The notes: generated by a model from the sequence alone, not told the origin. DNA of 64,000 bases from Polaromonas sp. C04 (GCF_002002705.1 NZ_MUNS01000034.1:1-64000); one strand, 5' to 3'; positions 1 to 9,027 are shown, numbered from the stretch's first letter. Numbers and translations: made by a program.

Positions 1-2
1 TG

Positions 3-134
3 GCGGGCATGAAGGATTCCAAGGTGATCGTGGCGATCAACAAGGATGAGGAGGCGCCGATCTTCTCGGTGGCCGACTATGGGCTGGTGGCCGATCTGTT
101 TACTGCCGTGCCGGAGTTGGTGAAGGCACTTTGA
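3..134 (+). CDS. etfA: electron transfer flavoprotein alpha subunit, C-terminal end
   Basis: Only the last 43 codons are present, because the gene starts before the window. The tail reads [20 protein letters not shown] followed by [13 protein letters not shown], the conserved FAD-binding end of ETF alpha subunits. With EtfB this protein carries electrons from acyl-CoA dehydrogenases to ETF:quinone oxidoreductase. The fit with the acyl-CoA dehydrogenase and thiolase genes at 13-18 kb is functional only; they are not in one operon. Confidence 0.9.
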   Translation, partial: AGMKDSKVIVAINKDEEAPIFSVADYGLVADLFTAVPELVKAL

Positions 135-189
135 GCCTCGGTGCAATTCGGCAAGTGGCAGCTTCGCGGTGCAATGAATAGTCACTCTG

Positions 190-221
190 GGGGGGCCGGT
201 ATGGGTCGGTAGCCGCCCCCC
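190..221. terminator. hairpin between etfA and the Rieske pseudogene
   Basis: A run of six G (190-195) pairs with six C (216-221) around a 20-base loop. The hairpin lies in the convergent gap, directly beside the stop codon of the minus-strand pseudogene and about 55 bases after the etfA stop. There is no clear T run, so it could be a bidirectional or Rho-assisted terminator. This is inference from base pairing only. Confidence 0.35.
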
Positions 222-222
222 T

Positions 223-1120
223 TCATCGAATCATTCCCTCCACATCCTCATGAAACTTTGCCGCACACCACTCCGTCGCGCCAAAGTGCAGCACACGGTT
301 GGCGCCGCTGGCGAAGGTTGACTGGGCCGAGACGCCCAGCGCGAAGTCCTCGTCGAGCGCGCCCCAGAACGACTCGACATTCTTCTTCCAGTAGTTGATG
401 GACTTCTCCGTCTTCGGCATTTCGGGGACCAGCGTGGTGGCGAGCACGCGGCTTTTGTCCACGGCCTCGGGCAGCACGGTGAAGGCGTTGGCGTGGTCGC
501 CCTCGTGCAGGATGAGGGTGCCCGGAAAGAAGAAGTAAATGATGTTCGCGTGCGAGCCCACCGGCCATTCACCTGGCGGCCGCTCGCGCAGGATTTCGAT
601 GCTGCGCTTGGGCAGAAAGATGCGCTGGTGCTGACGGTCGTGGTCGGCCATCAACAGGTTGTCGTAGAACAATCCGGCAATGGTGTTGCGGTGCGCGTAC
701 TGGAAGTGATAGGTTTCCAGATTGCCTTCGAACGGAATCTTCCAGTTGGCGGCGTTGGCAAACTCGCGCTGATGAACCGGCACCCAGCCGTCGTAACCCC
801 AGTGGCGCAGGTCGGCGCCAAAGCGGCCGAGCCAGGCGGTGAGGTCCAGTTGCGGATCTTCGCCCTCCTTCACCACACGCGGGATGGCCCAGACCAGGCC
901 CAGCGCCTCGGCCGTGGGGACGCGCGCCAGGGCGCAGTCCCTGGCAGGTGCGTGTGGAAAATCTTCACCATGCGGGCGCCCACGCAGCGCGCCGTCCAGG
1001 CCATAGGCCGAGCTGTGGTACGGGCACACAAAAGCACGCCGGCTCGCCGCGCTCGCTGCCATGGGTATCGATCAGCGACAGCGCGCGCCGGATCAGGGTG
1101 ATTTGCTCGTCTTGCTGCAT
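223..1120 (-). pseudogene. Rieske ring-hydroxylating dioxygenase alpha subunit, internally deleted and frameshifted
   Basis: From an ATG at 1120 the minus strand reads MQQDEQITLIRRALSLIDTH, a typical start of Rieske oxygenase large subunits. The rest of the protein (FVCPYHSSAYGLDG, then the catalytic domain to GMIR) is in another frame, open only from 1062 because an in-frame TGA lies just upstream. The second Rieske pair (CPYH) is present. The first C-X-H pair and roughly 70 family residues between the two parts are missing. The catalytic domain itself is open for 279 codons and keeps the NxxxxxENxxExYHxxxxH-like segment NWKIPFEGNLETYHFQYAHR. I read this as a decayed aromatic/quaternary-amine oxygenase; a sequencing error could explain the frameshift but not the missing cluster ligands. 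Confidence 0.75.
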
Positions 1121-1187
1121 CGGGTCTGCGTGGTGCCGCTCTTGTCGCTCCCACTATAAGCGGGGCGGGCCGCAGCAGATGCAGCAA

Positions 1188-1259
1188 CCCGATCGCTCCT
1201 GTTTTAATAGCTGCTCGTGAAGAGCCCGTATAGGCTACAGCCTCTTTTCTATCTACAAA
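1188..1259 (+). repeat. dispersed mini-repeat, copy A
   Basis: This 72-base stretch matches 4563-4633 at about five bases in six. Shared parts are CTCCTGTTTTAATAGCTG at the left and GGCTACAGCCT plus a T-rich end at the right. It fills most of the gap between the Rieske pseudogene and the LysR gene. Related shorter copies occur across the window (see findings). Confidence 0.8.
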
Positions 1260-1290
1260 GCGCATCGCGCCTAAGGAGTCACTGTCATGG

Positions 1291-2220
1291 TCACGATTTG
1301 CCAGATGCCGCCTGCTGCGCAAAAGACAACGCAACAAGGTCGACAAATGTCCGGACCCGTGCGGCAAGCTGGTGACGCTGCGGATAGACCGCGTAGATGT
1401 CCGCATCGGGCGTGTGGTACTGAGGCAGCACCTGCACAAGGCGCCCATTGCGCAAGTAGCGCTCGACATCCCATTCGGCGCGCATCAGGATGCCGTGGCC
1501 GTCGAGCGCCCAGTTGACGGCGATCTCGCCATCGTTGGTTGTCAGGTTTCCTCGGGTTTTGATCGCCTCGGTGGCCACGGTTTTGCCACGACCGCTTGTC
1601 AAGCGCCACACACCATACGCCTCCTCGCCCTGCCGGATGCCGATGCAGTTGTGCCGGGTCAGGTCGTTTGGAACTTTGGGTGTTCCATGTTTGGCAAGAT
1701 AGGCCGGCGAGGCACAGAGCAGCCTGCGGTTCGGTGCGATATGCCTCGCGATCACGCGCGCGTCCGGCGGGGCGCCAAACCGAATGCAGACATCGAACGA
1801 GTCGTCCGTCAGAGGGGGTGGATTGACCGACAGCTGCAACTGCACCTCGACCTGTGGGTGCTTGCGGACGAACCTGGAGATGAGCGGCGCCACGTGACTG
1901 CGCCCGAACCCAAGCGTCGCATTCACCCTGAGCAGGCCTTTCGGCACAGCCTTGGCCACACCAATCAACTCTTCCATGTCGTTAATCTCACCCAGGATAC
2001 GGCGCGCATGCTCCAGGTACAGCTCGCCTTCGGGCGTCAGGCCCATGCGTCGCGTCGTCCTGTTGATCAGCGATACACCGACGCGTGACTCCATCAGCGC
2101 CAGATGTTTGCTCACGGCGGGCGTCGTGACGCCAAGCTCCCGCGCTGCAGCACTCAGGCTGCCGGCACTGGCGAGCGTGGAAAAAAAACCAAGATCTGCC
2201 GGCTGAATATCACCCGCCAT
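1291..2220 (-). CDS. LysR-family transcriptional regulator
   Basis: A 309-residue regulator with an N-terminal winged helix-turn-helix (about residues 10-65, including GSLSAAARELGVTTPAVSKH) and a LysR substrate-binding domain behind it. The long C-terminal domain with VNATLGFGRSHVAPL and the CIRFG motif puts it in the DmlR/AaeR-like group. I start it at ATG 2220 because GGAG lies five bases upstream; a GTG two codons earlier is possible. It is divergent from the tartrate/D-malate dehydrogenase gene, with 115 bases between starts, so it probably regulates that gene with a dicarboxylate or hydroxy-acid effector. That role is inferred from position and from repeated operator-like sequences. Confidence 0.88.
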   Translation of the reverse strand: MAGDIQPADLGFFSTLASAGSLSAAARELGVTTPAVSKHLALMESRVGVSLINRTTRRMGLTPEGELYLEHARRILGEINDMEELIGVAKAVPKGLLRVNATLGFGRSHVAPLISRFVRKHPQVEVQLQLSVNPPPLTDDSFDVCIRFGAPPDARVIARHIAPNRRLLCASPAYLAKHGTPKVPNDLTRHNCIGIRQGEEAYGVWRLTSGRGKTVATEAIKTRGNLTTNDGEIAVNWALDGHGILMRAEWDVERYLRNGRLVQVLPQYHTPDADIYAVYPQRHQLAARVRTFVDLVALSFAQQAASGKS

Positions 2221-2221
2221 G

Positions 2222-2265
2222 TTCACTCCACTAGTGAATTCAAGTTAACGATGGATTCACTTTAG
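2222..2265. promoter_or_regulatory. candidate LysR operator, dehydrogenase promoter
   Basis: Half-sites TTCACT (2222-2227), AGTGAAT (2233-2239) and ATTCACT (2255-2261) form overlapping inverted repeats between the divergent LysR and dehydrogenase genes. The block 2236-2265 recurs at 3441-3470 with 22 of the first 28 bases identical, upstream of the binding-protein gene. The palindromic half-sites and the repetition before both genes suggest the LysR binding site; this is untested. Confidence 0.55.
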
Positions 2266-2335
2266 CGGCGTGTGGGAGGCCTGTCCAGCGCCTAGAGTAT
2301 CGATATTCTTCACCCCCCACCCACGGAGACACCCC

Positions 2336-3424
2336 ATGAAGACCTATCGCATCGCCACGATTCCCGGAGACGGGATCGGCAAGGAAGTCGTACCTGCCGG
2401 CCAGCAAGTGCTGGAAGCGCTCGCTGAGGCCAGCAACTCTTTTCGCTTCGAATTTGAAAACTTCGACTGGGGCGGCGACTACTTCCGCGAGCACGGTGTG
2501 ATGATGCCGGAGGATGGCCTGGACGCGCTGCGCGACAAGGACGCCATCCTGTTCGGCTCGGCCGGCGACCCGCACATCCCCGACCACATCACGCTGTGGG
2601 GCCTGCGTCTGAAGATCTGCCAGGGCTTCGACCAGTACGCCAACGTGCGCCCCACCCGCATCCTGCCTGGCATCGACGGCCCGCTCAAGCGCTGCAAGAC
2701 CGAAGACCTGGACTGGGTCATCGTGCGCGAAAACTCTGAAGGCGAGTATTCGGGCGTAGGCGGTCGCGTCCATCAGGGCCATCCGATCGAGGCCGCCACC
2801 GACGTCTCGATAATGACCCGCGTGGGTGTCGAGCGCATCATGCGGTTCGCCTTCAAGCTGGCGCAGTCGCGACCGCGCAAGCTGCTGACCGTCATCACCA
2901 AGAGCAACGCCCAGCGCCACGCGATGGTGATGTGGGACGAAATCGCGCTGCAGATCAGCAAGGAGTTCCCGGACGTCACCTGGGACAAGGAACTCGTCGA
3001 TGCTTCGACGGCACGCATGATCAACAACCCGGTCTCGCTCGACACCATCGTCGCGACCAATCTGCATGCCGACATCCTGAGCGATCTGGCCGCGGCCCTT
3101 GCGGGCAGTCTGGGCATCGCGCCCACCGGCAACATCGACCCCGAGCATCGTTACCCGTCGATGTTCGAGCCGATCCACGGTTCGGCCTTCGACATCATGG
3201 GCAAAGGCCTGGCCAATCCGGTTGGCACCTTCTGGTCCGTCGTGATGCTGCTTGAACACTTGGGCGAGACCGAGGCTGCCGGGCGCGTGATGCGCGCCAT
3301 CGAGCAGGTCACTGCCAACCCGGCGTTGCACACCCGCGACCTGGGCGGAAAAGCCACCACGGCAGACGTCACGCAGGCCGTGTGCGGCCAGCTGCTCGCC
3401 GACTCCCAGCGCAAAGCCGCCTGA
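2336..3424 (+). CDS. tartrate dehydrogenase/decarboxylase or D-malate dehydrogenase
   Basis: A 362-residue member of the isocitrate/isopropylmalate dehydrogenase family. It has the N-terminal IPGDGIGKEV motif, the VRENSEGEYSGVGGR segment typical of the tartrate/D-malate branch, and the metal-site region with ATNLHADILSDLAAALAGSLG followed by EPIHGSAFDI. The enzyme is expected to oxidise and decarboxylate D-malate or tartrate with NAD, giving pyruvate or glycerate-type products. The ATG at 2336 has GGAG ten bases upstream. The neighbours (LysR regulator, TctC-type binding protein) fit uptake and use of a hydroxy-dicarboxylate. Sequence alone does not separate tartrate from D-malate as substrate. 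Confidence 0.88.
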   Translation: MKTYRIATIPGDGIGKEVVPAGQQVLEALAEASNSFRFEFENFDWGGDYFREHGVMMPEDGLDALRDKDAILFGSAGDPHIPDHITLWGLRLKICQGFDQYANVRPTRILPGIDGPLKRCKTEDLDWVIVRENSEGEYSGVGGRVHQGHPIEAATDVSIMTRVGVERIMRFAFKLAQSRPRKLLTVITKSNAQRHAMVMWDEIALQISKEFPDVTWDKELVDASTARMINNPVSLDTIVATNLHADILSDLAAALAGSLGIAPTGNIDPEHRYPSMFEPIHGSAFDIMGKGLANPVGTFWSVVMLLEHLGETEAAGRVMRAIEQVTANPALHTRDLGGKATTADVTQAVCGQLLADSQRKAA

Positions 3425-3440
3425 CGACCGCGAAATTGTT

Positions 3441-3470
3441 GAAATGAAGTTAATACCGGATTCACTTTGA
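3441..3470. promoter_or_regulatory. second copy of the LysR operator-like sequence
   Basis: This block shares GAA, AAGTTAA and GGATTCACTTT with 2236-2265 in the same order and spacing. It lies 17-46 bases after the dehydrogenase stop and about 75 bases before the tctC start, so the binding-protein gene may have its own LysR-controlled promoter. Confidence 0.5.
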
Positions 3471-3544
3471 AGATGATTCGGATGCATGCCCGGCTCGTAC
3501 AGTTCGGGCAGCCTGCGCTCAATGAGCGCAACCTGGAGACAAAC

Positions 3545-4531
3545 ATGAAAAACATTCACACCATCACCCGTCGCCGCCTGGTGCAGGCCATCACGCTGGC
3601 CGTTGCGATATCGGGCGGCAGTGCCATGGCACAAGCCTGGCCGAGCAAGCCGATCCGCCTGATCGTGCCATTCCCCCCAGGAGGTACCACCGACGTGCTG
3701 GCCCGCACGCTCGGCGACAAGCTGTCGCAGAGTCTCGGCCAGGCTGTGGTCGTGGAAAGCAGGCCCGGCGCCGGCGCCACGCTGGGCGCAGACTATGTGG
3801 CCAAGTCCAGGCCGGACGGCTACACCCTGCTCATCGGGGCCATTCACCACACGATCGCCACCAGCGTCTACAAGAACCTGCCCTACGACTTTCAGAAGGA
3901 CTTCGCGCCGATCACCACCATCGCGCTGGTGCCAAACGTGCTGGTCGTGAATGCCAGTACGCCGGCCAGGAACGTCGCCGAGTTGGTCGCGCTGGCCAAG
4001 GCGCAACCGGGCAAGTTGACCTACGGCTCCAATGGGAACGGCACGGCGCAGCATCTCATTGGCACAGAGTTCCAGAATCTCACCGGTACCACGCTGGTCC
4101 ACGTCCCGTACAAGGGCAGCGGCCCGATGGACATCGATCTGCTGGGCGGCCAGATCACGCTGGCATTCGACACCGTGACGCCCGTCCTTCCGTTCATCAG
4201 GAGCGGCAAGATGCGGGCCCTCGCGGTCACCACGGGCAAACGCTCGTCCGCGCTGCCGGACGTGCCGACGCTGGACGAAGCCGGACTCAAAGGCTTCGAC
4301 ATCGGAACCTGGTTCGGCGTGCTCGCCCCAGCGGCCACGCCCAAGGACATCGTGGCCCGGCTCAATGTCGAGATGGTCAAGGTCATCCGATCGCCGGAGT
4401 TCCGCAAGCGCATGGGCGAACTCGGTGCTGAGCCGATCGGCAACAGCGCCGACCAGATGGCACTGCAGATCAAAGCCGACACCGAGAAGTTCGCCAAGCT
4501 CGTCAAGGATGCGCAGGTGACCATCCAGTAG
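3545..4531 (+). CDS. Bug/TctC-family periplasmic solute-binding protein
   Basis: A 328-residue tripartite tricarboxylate transporter receptor. The signal peptide is RRRLVQAITLAVAISGGSAMAQA, with cleavage expected after AQA near residue 29. Mature-domain family motifs are WPSKPIRLIVPFPPGGTTDV, the second RPGAGATLGADYVAKS and the VPYKGSG segment. The start at 3545 has GGAG at the right distance; an upstream ATG at 3467 lacks support. No TctA/TctB membrane genes are nearby, as is common for the expanded Bug family in Burkholderiales. Position after the dehydrogenase suggests it binds the same hydroxy-acid, which is inference. Confidence 0.92.
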   Translation: MKNIHTITRRRLVQAITLAVAISGGSAMAQAWPSKPIRLIVPFPPGGTTDVLARTLGDKLSQSLGQAVVVESRPGAGATLGADYVAKSRPDGYTLLIGAIHHTIATSVYKNLPYDFQKDFAPITTIALVPNVLVVNASTPARNVAELVALAKAQPGKLTYGSNGNGTAQHLIGTEFQNLTGTTLVHVPYKGSGPMDIDLLGGQITLAFDTVTPVLPFIRSGKMRALAVTTGKRSSALPDVPTLDEAGLKGFDIGTWFGVLAPAATPKDIVARLNVEMVKVIRSPEFRKRMGELGAEPIGNSADQMALQIKADTEKFAKLVKDAQVTIQ

Positions 4532-4562
4532 CAGGATGTATCCCCCAATTTTCTAGCACCGA

Positions 4563-4633
4563 CCCGATCACTCCTGTTTTAATAGCTGTTTGCGAAGAAC
4601 AGGTAAGGGCTACAGCCTGTTTTCCATCTAAAA
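4563..4633 (+). repeat. dispersed mini-repeat, copy B
   Basis: Close relative of copy A (1188-1259). Its right part, GGCT-AC-AGCC followed by TGTTTT (4608-4623), could fold into a short hairpin with a T run, so it may act as the intrinsic terminator of the tctC transcript that ends at 4531. Confidence 0.75.
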
Positions 4634-4705
4634 CCCGGGTCGCCCTCTTGAGGGGTTGTTCAGAACGTCGAGAGCCCCGCCCTCACCGGATCACGCGCTG
4701 CACTC

Positions 4706-5941
4706 TCACGAAACTTCATCAGGTATGAGGCCGCCGTGCCCCAGTGAACCGGCCACAGCACGCTCCCAGCGCAAGCCGACCCAGAAACCGGCTTGCCCCA
4801 GAGCCGCCGCCACGCTCAAGACGACGGCAGACGCCAGCGCGGCACTGTGGCCGATCCCCACCAGCGAGGTACAAAGCGCGCCCACCGCCATCTGCGTGAA
4901 TCCGTACAGGCCCGCGGCCGAGCCAACCAGCCTTGCGTCGACGCTCAAGGCTTTTGTCAGTGCGGCCGGGCTCGTCGCCCCCGCGCCGACCGCAAACAAA
5001 AACATGAGCCCCACCGCGCTGGCGACCGTCAGTTGCCCCAGCAGGACAACCCCCAGCAGCGACACGGCACTCAGGACACTCACGGCGTTGGCGCCGATCA
5101 ACAGGCGCTCCAGCGCTACCCTGCGAACAAGAAAACGTGTGATGGCATTGCCCAGCGCCATGCCCAGCATCAGCAGGGCGAGATAGAACCCGACTTCATG
5201 CAGGGGGCGATGCAGCTCCGAGGCCACGATAAACGGCGCCGCGGTGATGAAGGCAAAGATGGACGTCGTCGAGCAACCGCCGCCCATGGCAAAGCCCGCG
5301 AAGGACGGCGAGCGCAGCAGCAGCCGGTAGTCGCGCAGCAGCGAGGCCGCCCCGACGCTTCCCGTCGGGCGCCCGGTCTCCGGCAGAAGGCGCCAGGTGA
5401 AAACGAAGGTGACGGCGCCGAGCAAGGCCAGCACCACGAAGATGGAACGCCAGCCAAAGCTCACCGCCAATGCCGACCCGAGCAAGGGCGCCAGGCCGGG
5501 CCCGATCATCATGACGAGGTTGAGCAGGGCCAGATCCCGGACGGCCTCGCCGGCCGCCGCCGTATCGCGCACGATGGCGCGCCCGAGCACCAGGCCGGCA
5601 CAGCCGCCCAGCGCCTGGAACAGCCGGGCCGCGACCAGCGTATGCACGCCGGTCGCCAGCGCCGCCGCCAGCCCCGCCACGACGTAGAGGGCCAGCCCCA
5701 CGATCAGCAGCGGCCGGCGCCCAAAACTGTCGGACAGCGGGCCATAGACCAGTTGTCCGCCGGCGAGCCCCAGGATGTACACGCTGATGGTCATCTGCAT
5801 CGCGGCAATGCTGGCGCCAAAATCGTGCGCGACGGTCGGCAATGCCGGAACGAACATGTGCATCGCCAGGGTGCCGCTGATGGTGATCAGGACCAGCAGC
5901 CACAGCGGGGCTCTTTGGCCGGCGGTGTCCGGCGGCTTCAC
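4706..5941 (-). CDS. MFS multidrug efflux transporter, Bcr/CflA type
   Basis: A 411-residue, 12-helix major facilitator transporter. The first loop carries the family signature YGPLSDSFGRRP, and helix 1 contains GTLAMHMFVPALP, as in Bcr/CflA drug-resistance proteins. I start it at GTG 5941, which overlaps the stop of the MarR gene as GTGA; longer readings translate the regulator in another frame. Translational coupling to MarR implies a regulator-exporter operon that responds to the exported compound, probably a small aromatic or drug. The substrate is not predictable. Confidence 0.85.
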   Translation of the reverse strand: MKPPDTAGQRAPLWLLVLITISGTLAMHMFVPALPTVAHDFGASIAAMQMTISVYILGLAGGQLVYGPLSDSFGRRPLLIVGLALYVVAGLAAALATGVHTLVAARLFQALGGCAGLVLGRAIVRDTAAAGEAVRDLALLNLVMMIGPGLAPLLGSALAVSFGWRSIFVVLALLGAVTFVFTWRLLPETGRPTGSVGAASLLRDYRLLLRSPSFAGFAMGGGCSTTSIFAFITAAPFIVASELHRPLHEVGFYLALLMLGMALGNAITRFLVRRVALERLLIGANAVSVLSAVSLLGVVLLGQLTVASAVGLMFLFAVGAGATSPAALTKALSVDARLVGSAAGLYGFTQMAVGALCTSLVGIGHSAALASAVVLSVAAALGQAGFWVGLRWERAVAGSLGHGGLIPDEVS

Positions 5942-6414
5942 GCGGGGGTTTCCTCCTGCGCCAGCGCAAGTGCCTCGGCGACTTGTTCGAGCACACCAAA
6001 CGCCTTCTCCAGGTCGTGCGCCGGCACACCGGCAAGAATGTCCTCCCGGCTTTCGCCCACCAGTTCCTCGACGCGTTTGACCGTGCTCAGGCCGAGAGCG
6101 GTCAGGTGGATTGTTTTGGCGCGCCGGTCCGTGCCCTCGCAGCGCTCGACCAGGCCGGCGGACTCCAGCCCGTCCAGCAGGCGCACCACCGAGGAGCTGT
6201 CCAGCGACAGGGACGCGGCCAGGTCTTTCTGGCGCATCGCTTGCGCAGCACGCGCCAGATGCAGCAGTGGCAGCCAGGTCGCCTGCGTCAACCCTAGAGG
6301 CTGGAGCCGACGATCGATGACGCGCCGCCATTGCCGATTGATGTGCGCCATCAGGGACATGAAGCCCTTGTGGACGTGGTCGATACGTGCCGGGTCTGGA
6401 TCACTCATATGCAT
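5938..6414 (-). CDS. MarR-family transcriptional regulator
   Basis: A 158-residue winged-helix regulator. The DNA-binding segment is MRQKDLAASLSLDSSSVVRLLDGLESAGLVER, followed by the DRRAKTIHLT wing. Its stop overlaps the start of the MFS gene. The ATG at 6414 sits directly beside a perfect inverted repeat (6415-6437), consistent with autorepression relieved by a ligand. ATG 6408 is an alternative start. Confidence 0.88.
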   Translation of the reverse strand: MHMSDPDPARIDHVHKGFMSLMAHINRQWRRVIDRRLQPLGLTQATWLPLLHLARAAQAMRQKDLAASLSLDSSSVVRLLDGLESAGLVERCEGTDRRAKTIHLTALGLSTVKRVEELVGESREDILAGVPAHDLEKAFGVLEQVAEALALAQEETPA

Positions 6415-6437
6415 GGCATATCAATAGATGATATGCC
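6415..6437. promoter_or_regulatory. MarR operator, perfect inverted repeat
   Basis: Arms GGCATATC (6415-6422) and GATATGCC (6430-6437) are exact reverse complements, seven bases apart. The repeat abuts the marR start codon, in an AT-rich stretch with promoter-like TATATTC sequence. Size and position match autoregulatory MarR sites. Confidence 0.65.
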
Positions 6438-6560
6438 AATTATATTCATTACCATCAATCGCGTTCGCGAGAGACCGCGCGCGCAAGGGCGAGCGGCCCC
6501 GGCGTGGCCCGCGATGGCACAAAGAGATTCCCCCCGAAGCGCGCCGCACGATACCGTCGG

Positions 6561-6606
6561 TTGCTATTTGTTCAATAGCAAACTGCCAATACCCATCAAG
6601 GGCTAG
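6561..6606 (+). repeat. dispersed mini-repeat, copy D, reaching into the ygiQ stop codon
   Basis: TTGCTATTTG and CAATAGCAA give a local dyad. They are followed by CTGCCAATACCCATCAAGGG and CTAG, a form of the repeat family also seen in the odhB linker. The CTA that forms the ygiQ stop codon (6603-6605, minus strand) belongs to this repeat. Confidence 0.55.
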
Positions 6607-8933
6607 CGGGTCTTTTTGTTTAGATTTCCGGCGGACTTCACCGCGCCCGTGGCGCGCGGCGGCAGGCCGGTGTGCTGCGTCAGCAGCTTGCCGCGGCCGG
6701 GCTGGACCCGGCCCAGCGCCACCTGGTTCGGGGCAACCGTCGAATTCTTGCGCCGCGCGCTCGTATAGCCACCGTCGCTCAAAGGCTGGAAGGTCGGGAT
6801 CAGGTGCTGCTTGCCGTTGCCGATCAAATCGGCGCGGCCCATGGCTTTGAGCGCTTCACGCAGAAGCGGCCAGTTGTTCGGGTCGTGGTAGCGCAAAAAC
6901 GCCTTGTGCAGGCGCCGGCGCCGCTCGCCGCGCACGATGTCCACCGTCTCGCTGTCACGCGTGATCTTGCGCAGCGGATTCTTGCTGGTGTGGTACATCG
7001 CCGTGGCCGTGGCCATCGGAGACGGATAGAAGGTCTGCACCTGGTCGGCGCGAAAGCCGTTTTTCTTCAGCCACACGGCCAGGTTCATCATGTCTTCGTC
7101 GCTGGTGCCGGGATGCGCCGCGATGAAGTAGGGAATCAGGTACTGCTTTTTGCCGGCCTCGAGGCTGTATTTCTCGAACAGCGTCTTGAACTTGTCGTAG
7201 TTGCCGATGCCGGGCTTCATCATCTTCGACAAGGGCCCCTGTTCGGTGTGCTCGGGCGCGATCTTGAGGTAGCCGCCCACGTGGTGCGTCACCAGCTCCT
7301 TCACGTACTCGGGCGATTTGATCGCCAGGTCATAGCGCAGCCCGGAGCTGATCAAAATCTTCTTGACGCCCTTGAGGGAGCGCGCGCGCCGGTACATCCT
7401 GATCAGCGGCGCATGGTCGGTGTTGAGGTTCTGGCACACGTCGGGGTACACGCACGACGGCTTGCGGCAGGCGGCCTCGATCTCGGGCGACTTGCAGCCG
7501 ATGCGGTACATGTTGGCGGTCGGCCCGCCCAGGTCGGAAATGGTGCCGGTAAAGCCCGCCACCTTGTCGCGGATGTCTTCGATTTCGCGGATCACCGAGT
7601 CTTCCGAGCGGCTCTGGATCACGCGGCCCTCGTGCTCGGTAATGGAGCAGAAGGTGCAGCCACCAAAGCAGCCGCGCATGATGTTGACGGAAAAGCGGAT
7701 CATCTCCCACGCCGGGATCTTGGTCGCGCCGTCATGGCTGCCGCGCTCGTCCGCGTAGGCCGGGTGTGGCGAGCGCGCGTACGGCAGGTCGAACACAAAG
7801 TCCATCTCCGCGGTGGTCAGAGGAATCGGCGGCGGTGTCAGCCACACCTCGCGCGCCGTCGCGCCCTCGCCATGCGCCTGCACCAGCGCGCGCGCGTTGC
7901 CGGGGTTGGTTTCGAGGTGCAGCACGCGGTTGGCATGGGCGTACAGCACCGGATCGCTCTTGACCTGTTCGTACGACGGCAGGCGAATGACGGTGTGATC
8001 GCGTGGCGGCGGCCGTCGTTTCGCTGCCTCGTCCCCTGGTTTTCCTCTCTCTCCCAGAGGGAGAGGGAGTAAAGCGCCACGCCTCGCTGCGGCCGCATCG
8101 GCATCTTCCTTCGCACAGGTGGCGCCCTGCCCGGCCGCCTGCTCCGAGGTGTTCTGGTACGGGTTGATGTGCGACTCGACACGGCCCGGCGTGTCCACCG
8201 AGGTCGAGTCGATCTCGAACCAGCCGGGCGGCGTGCCGCGGCGGATGAACGAGGTGCCGCGCACGTCGGTGATGTCCGCCACCGGCTCCCTGGCGGCGAG
8301 GCGGTGCGCGATCTCGACAATCGCGCGCTCGGCATTGCCGTACAGCAGCAGATCGCACTTGGCGTCCACCAGGATCGAGCGGCGCACCTTGTCGGACCAG
8401 TAGTCGTAATGCGCGATGCGGCGCAGCGAGCCTTCGATGCCGCCGAGCACGATGGGCACGTCCTTGTAGGCTTCGCGGCAGCGCTGGCTGTACACGATCG
8501 CAGCGCGGTCGGGCCGCTTGCCGCCCACGTCGCCGGGGGTGTAGGCGTCGTCGCTGCGGATCTTGCGATCGGCCGTGTAGCGGTTGATCATCGAGTCCAT
8601 GTTGCCGGCGGTCACGCCGAAGAACAGGTTCGGCTTGCCCAGTACCTTGAACGGATCGGCGCTTTGCCAGTCGGGCTGGGCGATGATGCCGACGCGAAAA
8701 CCCTGCGCTTCGAGCATGCGGCCGATCACCGCCATGCCGAAGCTCGGGTGGTCCACGTACGCGTCGCCGGTAACGATGATGATGTCGCAGCTGTCCCAGC
8801 CCAGCACGTCCATCTCGGCGCGGCTCATGGGCAGGAACTTGGCCGTGCCAAAGCGGGCCGCCCAGTACTTGCGGTAGCTGGTCAGCGGCTTGGCGGCGCG
8901 CGCGAAAAAGGAGACGTCGATCGGGGCGTTCAT
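6603..8933 (-). CDS. YgiQ-family radical SAM protein
   Basis: A 776-residue protein with the YgiQ N-terminal domain (from [20 protein letters not shown]), a radical SAM core and a YgiQ C-terminal extension. The cluster motif is C-x3-C-x2-C in [12 protein letters not shown]. The family's substrate is unknown. The start at 8933 begins [10 protein letters not shown], and no stronger upstream start is seen. A short non-homologous linker insert (around 7990-8110) contains a perfect DNA hairpin and looks like an in-frame repeat insertion. Divergent from trhO. Confidence 0.85.
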   Translation of the reverse strand: MNAPIDVSFFARAAKPLTSYRKYWAARFGTAKFLPMSRAEMDVLGWDSCDIIIVTGDAYVDHPSFGMAVIGRMLEAQGFRVGIIAQPDWQSADPFKVLGKPNLFFGVTAGNMDSMINRYTADRKIRSDDAYTPGDVGGKRPDRAAIVYSQRCREAYKDVPIVLGGIEGSLRRIAHYDYWSDKVRRSILVDAKCDLLLYGNAERAIVEIAHRLAAREPVADITDVRGTSFIRRGTPPGWFEIDSTSVDTPGRVESHINPYQNTSEQAAGQGATCAKEDADAAAARRGALLPLPLGERGKPGDEAAKRRPPPRDHTVIRLPSYEQVKSDPVLYAHANRVLHLETNPGNARALVQAHGEGATAREVWLTPPPIPLTTAEMDFVFDLPYARSPHPAYADERGSHDGATKIPAWEMIRFSVNIMRGCFGGCTFCSITEHEGRVIQSRSEDSVIREIEDIRDKVAGFTGTISDLGGPTANMYRIGCKSPEIEAACRKPSCVYPDVCQNLNTDHAPLIRMYRRARSLKGVKKILISSGLRYDLAIKSPEYVKELVTHHVGGYLKIAPEHTEQGPLSKMMKPGIGNYDKFKTLFEKYSLEAGKKQYLIPYFIAAHPGTSDEDMMNLAVWLKKNGFRADQVQTFYPSPMATATAMYHTSKNPLRKITRDSETVDIVRGERRRRLHKAFLRYHDPNNWPLLREALKAMGRADLIGNGKQHLIPTFQPLSDGGYTSARRKNSTVAPNQVALGRVQPGRGKLLTQHTGLPPRATGAVKSAGNLNKKTR
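8049..8065. repeat. hairpin repeat inserted in the ygiQ coding region
   Basis: CTCTCCC (8049-8055), AGA, GGGAGAG (8059-8065) is a perfect dyad. It encodes part of [16 protein letters not shown], which lies in a variable linker before the radical SAM domain and does not look like YgiQ sequence. The motif resembles the widespread palindromic CCCTCTCCC/GGGAGAGGG intergenic repeats of proteobacteria. Confidence 0.5.
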
Positions 8934-9027
8934 AGGTTTGCGGATAACCGGCCAGTGTAAGGGTTCCTTCTGGTCTGCGCACCCTAAATTGCCTGCGTAG
9001 CGGGAATCAGCTGATAAAGTCAAGGCC

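Noticed and set aside
2240-4102. Minus-strand open frame of 620 codons opposite the dehydrogenase and tctC genes
   Set aside because: Spans two real genes and their gap with shadow-like composition.
5942-6331. N-terminal extension of the MFS gene into the MarR region
   Set aside because: It translates marR in another frame; the GTGA overlap gives a better start.
4793-6427. Plus-strand open frame of 544 codons opposite the MFS and MarR genes
   Set aside because: Low-complexity Arg/Gln/His sequence typical of an antisense shadow; both minus-strand genes are well supported.
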